This document shows positions 24,282 to 32,179 of a DNA stretch of 43,179 bases, one piece after another. Under the pieces are notes generated by a model. That model made no database searches. It had not been told where the DNA came from and worked only from the letters and a program-made list of their open reading frames with translations. The stretch comes from Faecalibacterium sp. UBA1771 (lineage in GTDB: Bacteria > Bacillota > Clostridia > Oscillospirales > Ruminococcaceae). A program made the translations under genes and the position numbers. The number at the start of each line of letters is the position of its first letter. Positions within the stretch are counted from its first letter, which is position 1. Where the stretch lies: positions 36,654-79,832 of the forward strand of contig DCGT01000046.1 in the NCBI GenBank assembly GCA_002315315.1. Direction: 5' to 3'.

Positions 24282-25121
24282 ATGAAGCAGTTATTATCCG
24301 AAGCTGTATTTGTCGAGAAGGTAAATTCCTTCTTTGACAACAACGGTGTAAACATTCTCAAGGCAATACTTATCCTGCTTCTCGGTATTATCGCCATCAG
24401 AGCGGTGCTGAAAGCGGTAAAAAGCGGTCTTGTACGTTCCAAGCTCGATACCTCACTGCACAGCTTTATTTTTTCGGCAGTTAAAATTCTGCTGTATACA
24501 TTGCTTATTATTGCCTGCGCCGACAAGCTCGGTATACAGTCGTCCTCGCTCGTTACCCTGCTCGGAGCTTGCGGTCTTGCCGTGTCGCTTTCACTGCAAA
24601 ACATACTCGGCGACGTGTTCAGCGGAATAATAATTTTTGCGTCTAAGCCGTTTGAACAGGGTGATTATGTCAGTATAGAATCGGTCAGCGGTACGGTAAT
24701 AGAGATAGGAATAGTCTATACCAAGCTGCGTGCCGTAGACGGTAAAACGGTCAGAATACCGAACTCCGACGTTATGTCGACAAAGATTGTTAACTATAAT
24801 GACGGCAAGGGCAGACGGCTTGATGAGAGCTTTACCATAAGCTATAGCGACAGCATAGACAATGCGCGCGCCGCGATTTTAGATGAGGTATCTAAGCTTT
24901 ACGGCGTTATCGACAACCCGTCTCCGCAGGTGGTTGCGGCAGAGCTTGCCGACAGCGGAGTCAGACTTGAAGCGAGAGTCTGGGTCAAAAATTCAGAGTA
25001 TGTGGATTTTCGCTTTGCGCTGATAGAGAATGTAAAAAAACGATTTGATAAAGAGGGAATAACGATACCTTATACAACGCTTGCCGTAATCAAGGATACT
25101 TCCGATGAAGGTATAAAATAA
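24282..25121 (+). CDS. MscS-family small-conductance mechanosensitive channel
   Basis: This channel releases solutes on hypo-osmotic shock. The 279-residue length fits MscS. There are three hydrophobic segments near residues 20-45, 60-85 and 90-115. The third is the pore helix LGACGLAVSLSLQNILGDVFSGI, rich in Gly and Ala as expected. KPFEQGDYVSI opens the beta domain, followed by RAVDGKTVRIPNSDVMSTKIVNY, the usual beta-domain signature. AAGGAG lies six bases upstream of the ATG. Its neighbours are addA and an unknown gene, with no obvious functional link. Confidence 0.94.
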   Translation: MKQLLSEAVFVEKVNSFFDNNGVNILKAILILLLGIIAIRAVLKAVKSGLVRSKLDTSLHSFIFSAVKILLYTLLIIACADKLGIQSSSLVTLLGACGLAVSLSLQNILGDVFSGIIIFASKPFEQGDYVSIESVSGTVIEIGIVYTKLRAVDGKTVRIPNSDVMSTKIVNYNDGKGRRLDESFTISYSDSIDNARAAILDEVSKLYGVIDNPSPQVVAAELADSGVRLEARVWVKNSEYVDFRFALIENVKKRFDKEGITIPYTTLAVIKDTSDEGIK

Positions 25122-25140
25122 TTATCAGTTTATTTACAAT

Positions 25141-25169
25141 TTGTCTATTTATTATAAAAAAACTATGAT
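25141..25169 (+). promoter_or_regulatory. Promoter of the 1,063-residue unknown protein
   Basis: TTGTCT (25141-25146), 17-base spacer, TATGAT (25164-25169), in a very AT-rich gap. The transcript leader would be about 45 bases and ends in AAGGAGAAGG just before the ATG. Confidence 0.65.
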
Positions 25170-25221
25170 AGTATATACTTAATAAGTTACGGTTATTTGA
25201 TTACGTATTAAGGAGAAGGTT

Positions 25222-28200
25222 ATGCCTAATTTTACCGAAGAACAAATTAACGGTGTTCTTGAAGCGACGGGGATTATTAAGATGATTGCCCGCGCATCAG
25301 CGAATGATGAGCTATGGAGCGATTCCGCGCACAGCTATTATGATTCGCCCCAGCTTGCTGAGTGGCATCTCACAAATAATAAGTCGGAGAGGAAAGTCGC
25401 CGCAAAGATGAAGTTCTACGGCGGTATAAAAAACAACACCTCATGCTATCCTCCCGAAATTATCAACGCTTCAGACGCAGACCCCCTCAATGATGCCATT
25501 GCCTCGTGGTTTATGGATTTCTCGTATCTCAATGCAGAGAACACGGAAGAGAGACAACAGTGTATCAACAAGAACATTGAGCTGATGAAGCGCATTCAAA
25601 CCGAACCGGAGTTTAAGACAGAGCTTATTCGTATTGCGGTCAGAGACCTTTCCAAGGTCAATATGATGAAAATAATGTCTCCGGATATTACGGTGGCTTC
25701 AAGTGAAATTGCGGACCATGCCCGTGAAATGAGCATCGCGGCGATGATTCCCGAAATTGCCAAGCTCGGTGACCCTATGCTCCGTGAGCATCTGGATTTT
25801 GCCGGCGGGGTGTACTCTGCCTACGGTTCTATGGTCGATTACTGCATAAGAAGAGCAGATCCCGCCTTTATGCTGCTCGATGACTATCGTTTGAATTATG
25901 CCAACAGATTTTTCGGCAACACGGACAGCAGACATCAGATAAGCTTTTCCGAATTTGAGAAGTATATTAATGATATTCTCAACGACAAAAACATCAAGCA
26001 GGATCGCCGATTGACCGAAGATGAGATTAACACCATGCTCAGAGACGGTCGGGAGATCGACAGGTACGAGCAATTCAAATTTGCTCTGTCCGATGATGAA
26101 AAGCAGCAAATAAGAGCCTTTATGGATAAGCTGCGCGCAAAAAATGTCGAGCATGGTGCGCCCGAGAACGGAGCCTTTAAAAAGCTTGACGCAGATATCG
26201 CCGATATGAACAGGGTATTTGTGCTTACAGGCAGGTTCCACTCTGATTATGAAATTATGCCTGGGGATTTCAAGTCGGGCGAGGGAAAGACCTTTATGGA
26301 TTTAGTGGATAATCCCGACTTATTTATTCCGTCCGCAGCTCCTGACGGAAACAGAATTATTGAATATACCGGCGATAATGATATTGTAAACTATAATGGC
26401 AAATATGAACGCGGCGCCGATCTTCCGGACAATCTGCCGGAGAATTTTAACCCGGTTGAGCAGACAGAACGGACAGAACAGGTTTCAGAGCCGGAAATCA
26501 ACAATTCCTTTGAAGGAATTGTTGATGAACAGACCTCCGCTCTGTCCGATTCCGACAAACGACCTGAAGAACAGGAGGATTTGAAAGAAGAGAACGGCGT
26601 AGAAATCGAACAGGAAGCAAAGTCCGTCAATCAGCAGCAGGTGATCGAGGAACAGGTTGAGCAGGTACAGTCGCCGATAGAGCAGCCGATTGTTCAGGGC
26701 GAGAATGAGTCCGAAATTTCAAATAACCAAAGTGTTATCGACGAGAAAGAGATATACGAAAATATCGGCGAAGACGTCGGTGAAGATGATATCGTAGACG
26801 ATCAGCAGAACTATGTCAACATAAATTTTGCACGTGGCGAAAAAAGATATAACATTGCCGATAATTTAATCAAGCTTAACGATAGACTGAACGCTACCGG
26901 AATTACACGCCGTGACTCACCCGAATTTACGGAATTTAAGAAAATGCTCAATGATGTGACAAGCGAAGCAGAGCACGGAAGTGATTATGATGCCGAATAT
27001 TGGAATCAAAGACTCGGGGAATTAAGGGATGCCGCTTACAACTACTGCTTTGCCAAGCTTGAGCAGTCACACAATTCGAGGAGAAGCGAGCGTTTTGCCG
27101 TTGCCGCTTTGGTAAACGATTACTGTATAGATACGGCGGGAAATGTCGGCAGTCATTATTTCGACTATATTCCCGACGAGCAAACTGTTTACAAAGATAT
27201 GCTCGCGCGTAAGCTTGCAAAGGCAGAGGGTCCTGTTCAGAATGGAGTAGTTTTCAACAACCGCGTAAAGGAAATCATCGACAGCAGTCATTTCCGAGCG
27301 ATGGTTGGAGAAATGTCCGAAAAAAAATTGCTCGATTTGCTCGGCAAGGACGGCAAAAAGGCGCTCAAAGAATTTAATAAGTTTGTAAAAAAGCATCCGG
27401 AGCTTAATGCACAGACCGAGACGGTACAGGATAATGTTCCCGTAAACAACGCCGAGGTAAATACCGATTCCATACAGACCGATGCGGAAAAGTCGAAGGT
27501 CGAAGAGGTTAAGAGTGAAGCATTAAACAATGAAAAGGTCAATGAATCGCAGGAAGAGATCATTGCGTCGAAAAACGATTCCGCGCCTATTATTGATATT
27601 GAAGAACCGGAAAAAGCTCATCTAGAAAATGATGTGCTTATGTCCGGTACAGAAGCCGTTAAGGACAATTTCATTTCCGGAATAAATAATGACAACCTTA
27701 AAGGCATTATGCTGGATAACCTTCTTCCGCATGACGGCGACCGCAAGGTCAATATAAACAAACCGGACCATTACAGTATGACGCTCTATTCTCTCTACAA
27801 CAGAACCGACAGAATGCTCAGAGATCTCAAAGGTAACGCACCCGAGGAGCTTAATGCATTCAGAACTTGGCTGAATGAAGAAAGAGAAGAACTGATAGTT
27901 AATTATGACGGCGAGGATAAGTTTACTGTACTCAGCGGGATGCTGAATGTCGTTCTTATGGGTATGCTCGAGCATCAGGACGGCAAGACAACCAATATCA
28001 GTGCCATTAAGAATGTTGCCAACATGAGAAATGTTGTCCGCTCTGCATTGGGCGAGGTTATCTCCGGTGATGAACAGGAAACTCTGAGAGAGGTTGTGGC
28101 GTTCAAAACAGCGGCAGGTCTGCTTGGAATTGAAAAAAAAGACGAAAAACTGCTGAACAATAACGACGTATTTCTCAACAAGGTACAGGAGGTTATGGAC

Positions 28201-28413
28201 AGCTCCGCTTTTGCAAATCTCAAGGTTAAGGGAAGCGAAGCAATGAATAATATCAAGTCTATGCTCGGAATGAGCAAGGAACAGCTTGCAGAGGGCTACA
28301 AGAGTAATCTCAAGCTCAGCAAGGGTCAGAGCATGGAAAAAACAGTCAATAATCACCCCGAGCGTGTCGAGAACAATAAGCAAACAGAAGTCGTGCTCGG
28401 ACGGAACGGCTGA
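25222..28413 (+). CDS. Large cytoplasmic helical protein of unknown function with internal duplication
   Basis: I do not recognise this 1,063-residue protein. There is no signal peptide or membrane helix. Residues 1-400 are mostly helical, with no catalytic motif that I can name. Residues ~405-530 are a Glu/Gln-rich low-complexity linker. Two related domains follow, ~535-730 and ~835-1040. Both end in an alignable segment: NRVKEIIDSSHFRAM in the first and NKVQEVMDSSAFANL in the second. They are separated by a second acidic linker. The layout suggests a scaffold or structural protein. It has its own promoter and a strong terminator, so it is monocistronic. AAGGAGAAGG precedes the ATG. Confidence 0.7.
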   Translation: MPNFTEEQINGVLEATGIIKMIARASANDELWSDSAHSYYDSPQLAEWHLTNNKSERKVAAKMKFYGGIKNNTSCYPPEIINASDADPLNDAIASWFMDFSYLNAENTEERQQCINKNIELMKRIQTEPEFKTELIRIAVRDLSKVNMMKIMSPDITVASSEIADHAREMSIAAMIPEIAKLGDPMLREHLDFAGGVYSAYGSMVDYCIRRADPAFMLLDDYRLNYANRFFGNTDSRHQISFSEFEKYINDILNDKNIKQDRRLTEDEINTMLRDGREIDRYEQFKFALSDDEKQQIRAFMDKLRAKNVEHGAPENGAFKKLDADIADMNRVFVLTGRFHSDYEIMPGDFKSGEGKTFMDLVDNPDLFIPSAAPDGNRIIEYTGDNDIVNYNGKYERGADLPDNLPENFNPVEQTERTEQVSEPEINNSFEGIVDEQTSALSDSDKRPEEQEDLKEENGVEIEQEAKSVNQQQVIEEQVEQVQSPIEQPIVQGENESEISNNQSVIDEKEIYENIGEDVGEDDIVDDQQNYVNINFARGEKRYNIADNLIKLNDRLNATGITRRDSPEFTEFKKMLNDVTSEAEHGSDYDAEYWNQRLGELRDAAYNYCFAKLEQSHNSRRSERFAVAALVNDYCIDTAGNVGSHYFDYIPDEQTVYKDMLARKLAKAEGPVQNGVVFNNRVKEIIDSSHFRAMVGEMSEKKLLDLLGKDGKKALKEFNKFVKKHPELNAQTETVQDNVPVNNAEVNTDSIQTDAEKSKVEEVKSEALNNEKVNESQEEIIASKNDSAPIIDIEEPEKAHLENDVLMSGTEAVKDNFISGINNDNLKGIMLDNLLPHDGDRKVNINKPDHYSMTLYSLYNRTDRMLRDLKGNAPEELNAFRTWLNEEREELIVNYDGEDKFTVLSGMLNVVLMGMLEHQDGKTTNISAIKNVANMRNVVRSALGEVISGDEQETLREVVAFKTAAGLLGIEKKDEKLLNNNDVFLNKVQEVMDSSAFANLKVKGSEAMNNIKSMLGMSKEQLAEGYKSNLKLSKGQSMEKTVNNHPERVENNKQTEVVLGRNG

Positions 28414-28474
28414 TTTCTCCGCAAACCGAGTCGAAAAAAGCTATTTATGTAAACATAAAAACAGCACGTAAAAA

Positions 28475-28513
28475 CCCCCGATGCCGTAAAAAGCATCGGG
28501 GGTAAACTTTTTT
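28475..28513. terminator. Bidirectional terminator between convergent genes
   Basis: CCCCCGATGC (28475-28484) and GCATCGGGGG (28493-28502) pair perfectly across an 8-base loop. On the plus strand CTTTTTT follows after TAAA; on the minus strand a GTTTTTAC follows directly. It serves the 25.2 kb gene and the minus-strand gene ending at 28515. Confidence 0.85.
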
Positions 28514-28514
28514 A

Positions 28515-29258
28515 TCAAAGCTTGGTAGCGTCCTCTATTTCCTCGTCATCGTCATCAAAGTAGCTGAAGATGTCGCTGTCATCGCTCTGTTCGCCGTTGT
28601 CTATCTTGCCCACGCTGTCGTCAAGAATGTCGAATTCCTCGTCGATAAGCTCCTCGTCGTGTTCGTCAAGCATTTCGTATTTGTTCTCCGGCTTTTTCTC
28701 GCTCTTGTCAACGGCTGTTTCTTCAAGCTTTTTCTGAAGCGTTTCGGGACCGATAAACGGAAGCTGTACCGTGCCGGTCAGTTTGGCAGAGAATGTAGTC
28801 GGCTTTTTCAGTGCAGTGAACACATTTATTGCATCGGCATAACCGACCTCCTTGTGCTGCAGATAGCTGACAAGACTTGTCAGTACAGTTGCAAGTGAAC
28901 GCATTGCGCGCAGACCGAAATACAATACAATGGTCAGAACCAAAATCCTTCGGATTCCGGCAAGCTCGGCACCCTTAACTCCGAGATAAATGCCGGCAGC
29001 GGCGGTCGGAACGGCGGTCAGCAAAAAGTTTACGAGCGCCGCATAGCAGGCTTGGAGATAGGCACATTTGGCACATATCGAAAATTCATATTCGCGATAG
29101 CTTTTACCGGTGGCGTTGTTGGTAAAAACGGTGTCGGTCTCATAGACGGAATCGGGCATAAACTGCTCGAGATGCTTGGCAACGGGAATTTCAAGATAGG
29201 TTTTAAATGATTTTTCGGTGTTTGCACCGCACTTGGCGCAGGTAATTGAAGACGGCAT
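28515..29258 (-). CDS. Zinc-ribbon membrane protein with acidic C-terminal tail
   Basis: This 247-residue protein has no named family that I can assign. CAKC at residues 7-10 and CAKC near 62-65 form a likely zinc ribbon. Two hydrophobic helices follow at about 75-95 and 105-135 (RILVLTIVLYFGL). From about residue 185 the chain is very acidic with many Asp/Glu runs (SYFDDDDEEIED near the end), so the tail is probably disordered. The start is supported by GGAG about 11 bases upstream. It stands alone and converges with the 25.2 kb gene across a shared terminator. Confidence 0.7.
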   Translation of the reverse strand: MPSSITCAKCGANTEKSFKTYLEIPVAKHLEQFMPDSVYETDTVFTNNATGKSYREYEFSICAKCAYLQACYAALVNFLLTAVPTAAAGIYLGVKGAELAGIRRILVLTIVLYFGLRAMRSLATVLTSLVSYLQHKEVGYADAINVFTALKKPTTFSAKLTGTVQLPFIGPETLQKKLEETAVDKSEKKPENKYEMLDEHDEELIDEEFDILDDSVGKIDNGEQSDDSDIFSYFDDDDEEIEDATKL

Positions 29259-29378
29259 TTTTTATATCACTCCGTATCGGATTATTATTGTATTATACTT
29301 AAATTAGCATATTTTATTCTCTCCGTCAAGGAAACGATGCGGTTATGCCGTTTGTTGTTTCCAAATGCTCAAATTATG

Positions 29379-29387
29379 TGATATAAT
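29379..29387 (+). promoter_or_regulatory. Extended -10 promoter of the glucosaminidase gene
   Basis: TGATATAAT: a TG one base before a perfect TATAAT (29382-29387). The -35 region (TTCCAA at 29359-29364) is weak, as is common with extended -10 promoters. The start codon is 30 bases downstream. Confidence 0.55.
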
Positions 29388-29416
29388 GTCGAAAAGCTCA
29401 AGGTGAGGTTTTGTAT

Positions 29417-31297
29417 ATGCTTAAAAAAACAATTTCGCTTATTTCGTCACTTGTACTGATTGCCGTTGCTCCGATTTCGACAGCGGCATATTCACCGATA
29501 GATATATCCGAAAACTATTATAATGATATTTGCAGCGAGGAATTTACATACGAACGCCTTTCGGAGCGCCGCTACAGAGGAATAGAGCTGCACGCCGAGC
29601 CGGAGACTGTTTCGGTCGGTGAGCATACGCAAATCACCGCTTGGTTGGATGGCGAACAGCTCGGCAACGAGCTTGTGAAATGGACTGTCGCGGCAGGCGG
29701 CGATTGCGGAGTGATAGACGGCAGCGGCGTGATGCTTGCGCTGGGCAGCGGCGTCATAACGGTGCAGGGCGTTCTCTATTCAAACTCAGATATCATTGGC
29801 CGTTTGGATATTTCCGTTTCACCCTCTGCAGATTCGTCGGCTAAGGAAATATACGTCTACGAAACCGACGATACCTTCGAGCAGAGTATCTCGGATTTTC
29901 CCGAAAGCTATAAAACCGCGCTTCGCTCTCTCCACGCAAAATATCCCGAGTGGATTTTCAAACCTTTTGAAACCGACATAGAATGGACAGATGCGCTCGA
30001 ATGTGAGTCGACCTCCGACCGCAGTCTTGTTCAGTGGCGAAATACATCCGACATTCTCAAAAGCAAAAAAATCGGAGATTTCGACGGGACAAGCTATGAT
30101 ATGAAAGACCAGGGCTGGGTCTCGACAACCGAACCGACGGTCGCTTACTACCTTGACCCTCGCAATTTCCTTGACGAAAAAGGCATTTTTATGTTTGAGA
30201 TGCTGTCGTATGACGAGAACATTCACACGCTCGACGGCATTGAGAGCATTTTGAGCGGGAGCTTTATGGCGGATACTCCGGCGCATTATCTCGATTCAGA
30301 CGGAAATCCCGTGAACGAGCAAAAGACCTATGCCGAAATTATTATGGAGGCGGCGCAGGAAACGGGAGTCAGCCCCTATTATCTTGCCGCTAAAATTCGC
30401 CTTGAAATAGGCAATACGCCGAGCAACAGCGTCACCGGTACCTATGAGGGACTTGAGGGATTGTATAATTTTTACAACATCGGAGCGACTGACGGTGACG
30501 GTGCAATAGGCAGAGGTTTGCAATGGGCGGCAGACGGCAGCAGCTACCGCAGACCGTGGACGTCGCCCGAGCTGTCGATAAAGGGCGGAGCCGATTATAT
30601 TGCCGAAAGCTACATTGACGGCGGTCAGTTTACCTGCTATTTGCAACGCTTCAACGTTAATCCCGACAGCTCATATAAGCTGTTCTATCATCAGTATTAC
30701 ACTAATATTTCCGGAACGCTGTCTCAGGCGCAGTCATCGTTTGACGGCTATGAGCAGATGAATACTCTGAGTGAGCCAAAGGTTTTCAGTATCCCCGTTT
30801 ATCTTGATATGCCGAATGAGGACGGGCTTTCAAGCGGGAGCATTATACTTGAGGGCAGTGAAAATACCGCCACCGTAACCGCAAAAACCGCGCTTCGCAC
30901 CGCTCCTTCCGCGGGAGGTGGTGTAGTTGACGAGCTTGACAAGGGCGACAAGCTGAGGGTTATTTCAGCCGGGCGTACAACATCGGCAAGTGCTTCGGAA
31001 AAGCTTTACCGCGCCTATTGGCTTGAGGTCGAGGTTGAAAAGGACGGTGTGACCGAGCACGGATATGTATGTGAGAATTACATTGAGCCTGATATTACCG
31101 TCTATCTGTCAGTCGGTGAGACATACTCGCTCACCATTACCGGCACAGCACAGACGCCGCGGTTTTTCTCAACCAAGCCGCACGTTGCCGAGGTCGGTCA
31201 GAACGGTGTCGTGACCGCACTCTGCGCAGGGTCGACCGAGATTATTGCCTATACGTCCGACGGTTCGCTTGCAATTGCAAAAATTGCCGTATATTAA
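29417..31297 (+). CDS. Secreted endo-beta-N-acetylglucosaminidase with Ig-like and SH3-like domains
   Basis: This is a cell-wall hydrolase of about 626 residues that probably cuts between GlcNAc and MurNAc in peptidoglycan. A signal peptide (MLKKTISLISSLVLI..., cleavage near STAA) is followed by a BIG2-like Ig domain (~50-140). The glucosaminidase domain (~165-445) contains SPYYLAAKIRLEIGNTPS, where Glu of RLEIG is the likely catalytic residue of the LytB/GH73-like group, then YNFYNIGA. An SH3-like segment (~480-555, with ALRTAPS) and a second Ig-like repeat (~560-626) follow. The ATG at 29417 is used because AAGGTGAGG lies eight bases upstream; an in-frame TTG six bases earlier is not needed. 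There is no LPXTG or lipobox. Confidence 0.88.
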   Translation: MLKKTISLISSLVLIAVAPISTAAYSPIDISENYYNDICSEEFTYERLSERRYRGIELHAEPETVSVGEHTQITAWLDGEQLGNELVKWTVAAGGDCGVIDGSGVMLALGSGVITVQGVLYSNSDIIGRLDISVSPSADSSAKEIYVYETDDTFEQSISDFPESYKTALRSLHAKYPEWIFKPFETDIEWTDALECESTSDRSLVQWRNTSDILKSKKIGDFDGTSYDMKDQGWVSTTEPTVAYYLDPRNFLDEKGIFMFEMLSYDENIHTLDGIESILSGSFMADTPAHYLDSDGNPVNEQKTYAEIIMEAAQETGVSPYYLAAKIRLEIGNTPSNSVTGTYEGLEGLYNFYNIGATDGDGAIGRGLQWAADGSSYRRPWTSPELSIKGGADYIAESYIDGGQFTCYLQRFNVNPDSSYKLFYHQYYTNISGTLSQAQSSFDGYEQMNTLSEPKVFSIPVYLDMPNEDGLSSGSIILEGSENTATVTAKTALRTAPSAGGGVVDELDKGDKLRVISAGRTTSASASEKLYRAYWLEVEVEKDGVTEHGYVCENYIEPDITVYLSVGETYSLTITGTAQTPRFFSTKPHVAEVGQNGVVTALCAGSTEIIAYTSDGSLAIAKIAVY

Positions 31298-31327
31298 ACC
31301 GAACAGGTAATATAAGAAGAAAAAATT

Positions 31328-31813
31328 ATGATAATTCACTGAATAGAGTATAAGCCGCAGTTCACCGTAAGCGGCGTTAAAACGTGGATAAGCGGACAGA
31401 ATAACGTGGAATTTGCCGATTTCTGGAATAAATGCAATACCGACGGCACCGCCGAAAAGCTTCAGACCAATTCATCAAACCCGAATGAAAATATAACCCA
31501 CAGCAGAATAATGGGCGTTTCGCGTGTTGAAAACGACCATAATAACAGAGCCTTTGACTTCTGGACAGCCGCCGAGGCGGTCGGAATCGACGGCTGTGAC
31601 AGCTTTGAGATAGTCGGCGGAGAATGGACGATTTTCGAGGGAGACGGTGATGATTCCATGGCGCTTATCCGTGCCGAAATGGAGACATTTATGAATTGAC
31701 TTCCGTCCTCCGAATATGTACACGACCTGCGCCCCGAAATCGAGGTTTACCCCGACGGTACGGGAATCTATGTTGAGTTTTGGCTTCCCGTCAAGATAAA
31801 AAGTAACGCCTAA
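31328..31813 (+). pseudogene. GyrI-like/effector-binding protein gene interrupted by two in-frame UGA codons
   Basis: The 161-codon frame from ATG 31328 to TAA 31811-31813 encodes a GyrI-like small-molecule-binding protein of the AraC effector-binding type. It has IEYKPQFTVSGVKTWISG, FADFWNKC, FEIVGGEWTIFEG and, after the second stop, IEVYPDGTGIYVEFWLPVKIK. TGA occurs at codon 5 (31340-31342) and codon 124 (31697-31699). Homologues carry Trp-Leu-Pro at the second site, so TGG to TGA is likely there. Remaining codons are intact with no frameshift, so decay is recent. Other genes here stop at TGA, so a recoded genetic code is not supported. No clear ribosome site is seen. Confidence 0.8.
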
Positions 31814-31831
31814 ATAATTCAACGGTTTTAT

Positions 31832-31860
31832 TTGACAAAGCGAATAATGTGTGATATTAT
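31832..31860 (+). promoter_or_regulatory. Promoter of the T-box/acyl-CoA synthetase transcript
   Basis: Consensus TTGACA (31832-31837), 17-base spacer, TATTAT (31855-31860). Transcription would start about 15 bases before the T-box leader. Confidence 0.85.
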
Positions 31861-31881
31861 ACAACTATATTCAATAAAGGT

Positions 31882-32144
31882 GACGACAAGGAGAAGTAAC
31901 CCGAGTTCTGTGTCCCGAGAGAGCGGTCGTTTGGTGCAAGAGCCGTGTCACAGTGCGGGTGAAGTAGCCTTCGAGCCTCGGTCTGAAAGGTGTTTGCCGA
32001 GTAGGTCCCGACGTTTGCCCTACGTTACAGGGGCAGGGAATCGCTGTTGCCGTTCCCGCAAAGTGCGTGACAAACGGTCACGAAGTCGGGTGGTACCGCG
32101 CAGTATGTTCTGCGTCCTGTTTGCATAAAACAGGACGCTTTTTG
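31882..32144 (+). promoter_or_regulatory. T-box riboswitch, valine specifier GUA
   Basis: This is a complete tRNA-sensing leader. In stem I, AAGG (31888-31891) pairs with CCUU (31968-31971), and ACCCG (31899-31903) pairs with CGGGU (31956-31960). They enclose the specifier loop: AGUA on the 5' side (loop E) and GAA-GUA-G on the 3' side, so the specifier is GUA (31964-31966), a valine codon. AG-bulge and distal loop motifs (AGAGAGC, GGTGCAAGAGCC) and the stem II CGTTACAGGG are present. The T-box GGGTGGTACCGCG is at 32088-32100. The antiterminator pairs CGGG with CCUG and GCGCAG with CUGCGU around bulge UGGUACC. UGGU demands discriminator A73, which tRNA-Val has. Confidence 0.92.
32112..32144 (+). 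terminator. Regulated terminator of the T-box leader
   Basis: GCGTCCTGTTT (32112-32122) pairs perfectly with AAACAGGACGC (32128-32138), followed by TTTTT. Its 5' arm shares bases 32112-32119 with the antiterminator, so the two folds exclude each other. Confidence 0.92.
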
Positions 32145-32179
32145 TATATTTGCAATAAACTTCTTTTGAGGGTGACAAT

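Noticed and set aside
31382..31699. A 97-codon gene starting at GTG 31406
   Set aside because: It is an inner part of the 161-codon GyrI-like frame between the two UGA codons; homology extends on both sides.
31328..31813. UGA as a sense codon (recoded genetic code) or selenocysteine
   Set aside because: Several intact genes here end at TGA (for example addB and the DUF421 gene), the first UGA is only four codons in, and I could not see a SECIS-like hairpin in the right place. Decay is simpler, though raw reads should be checked.
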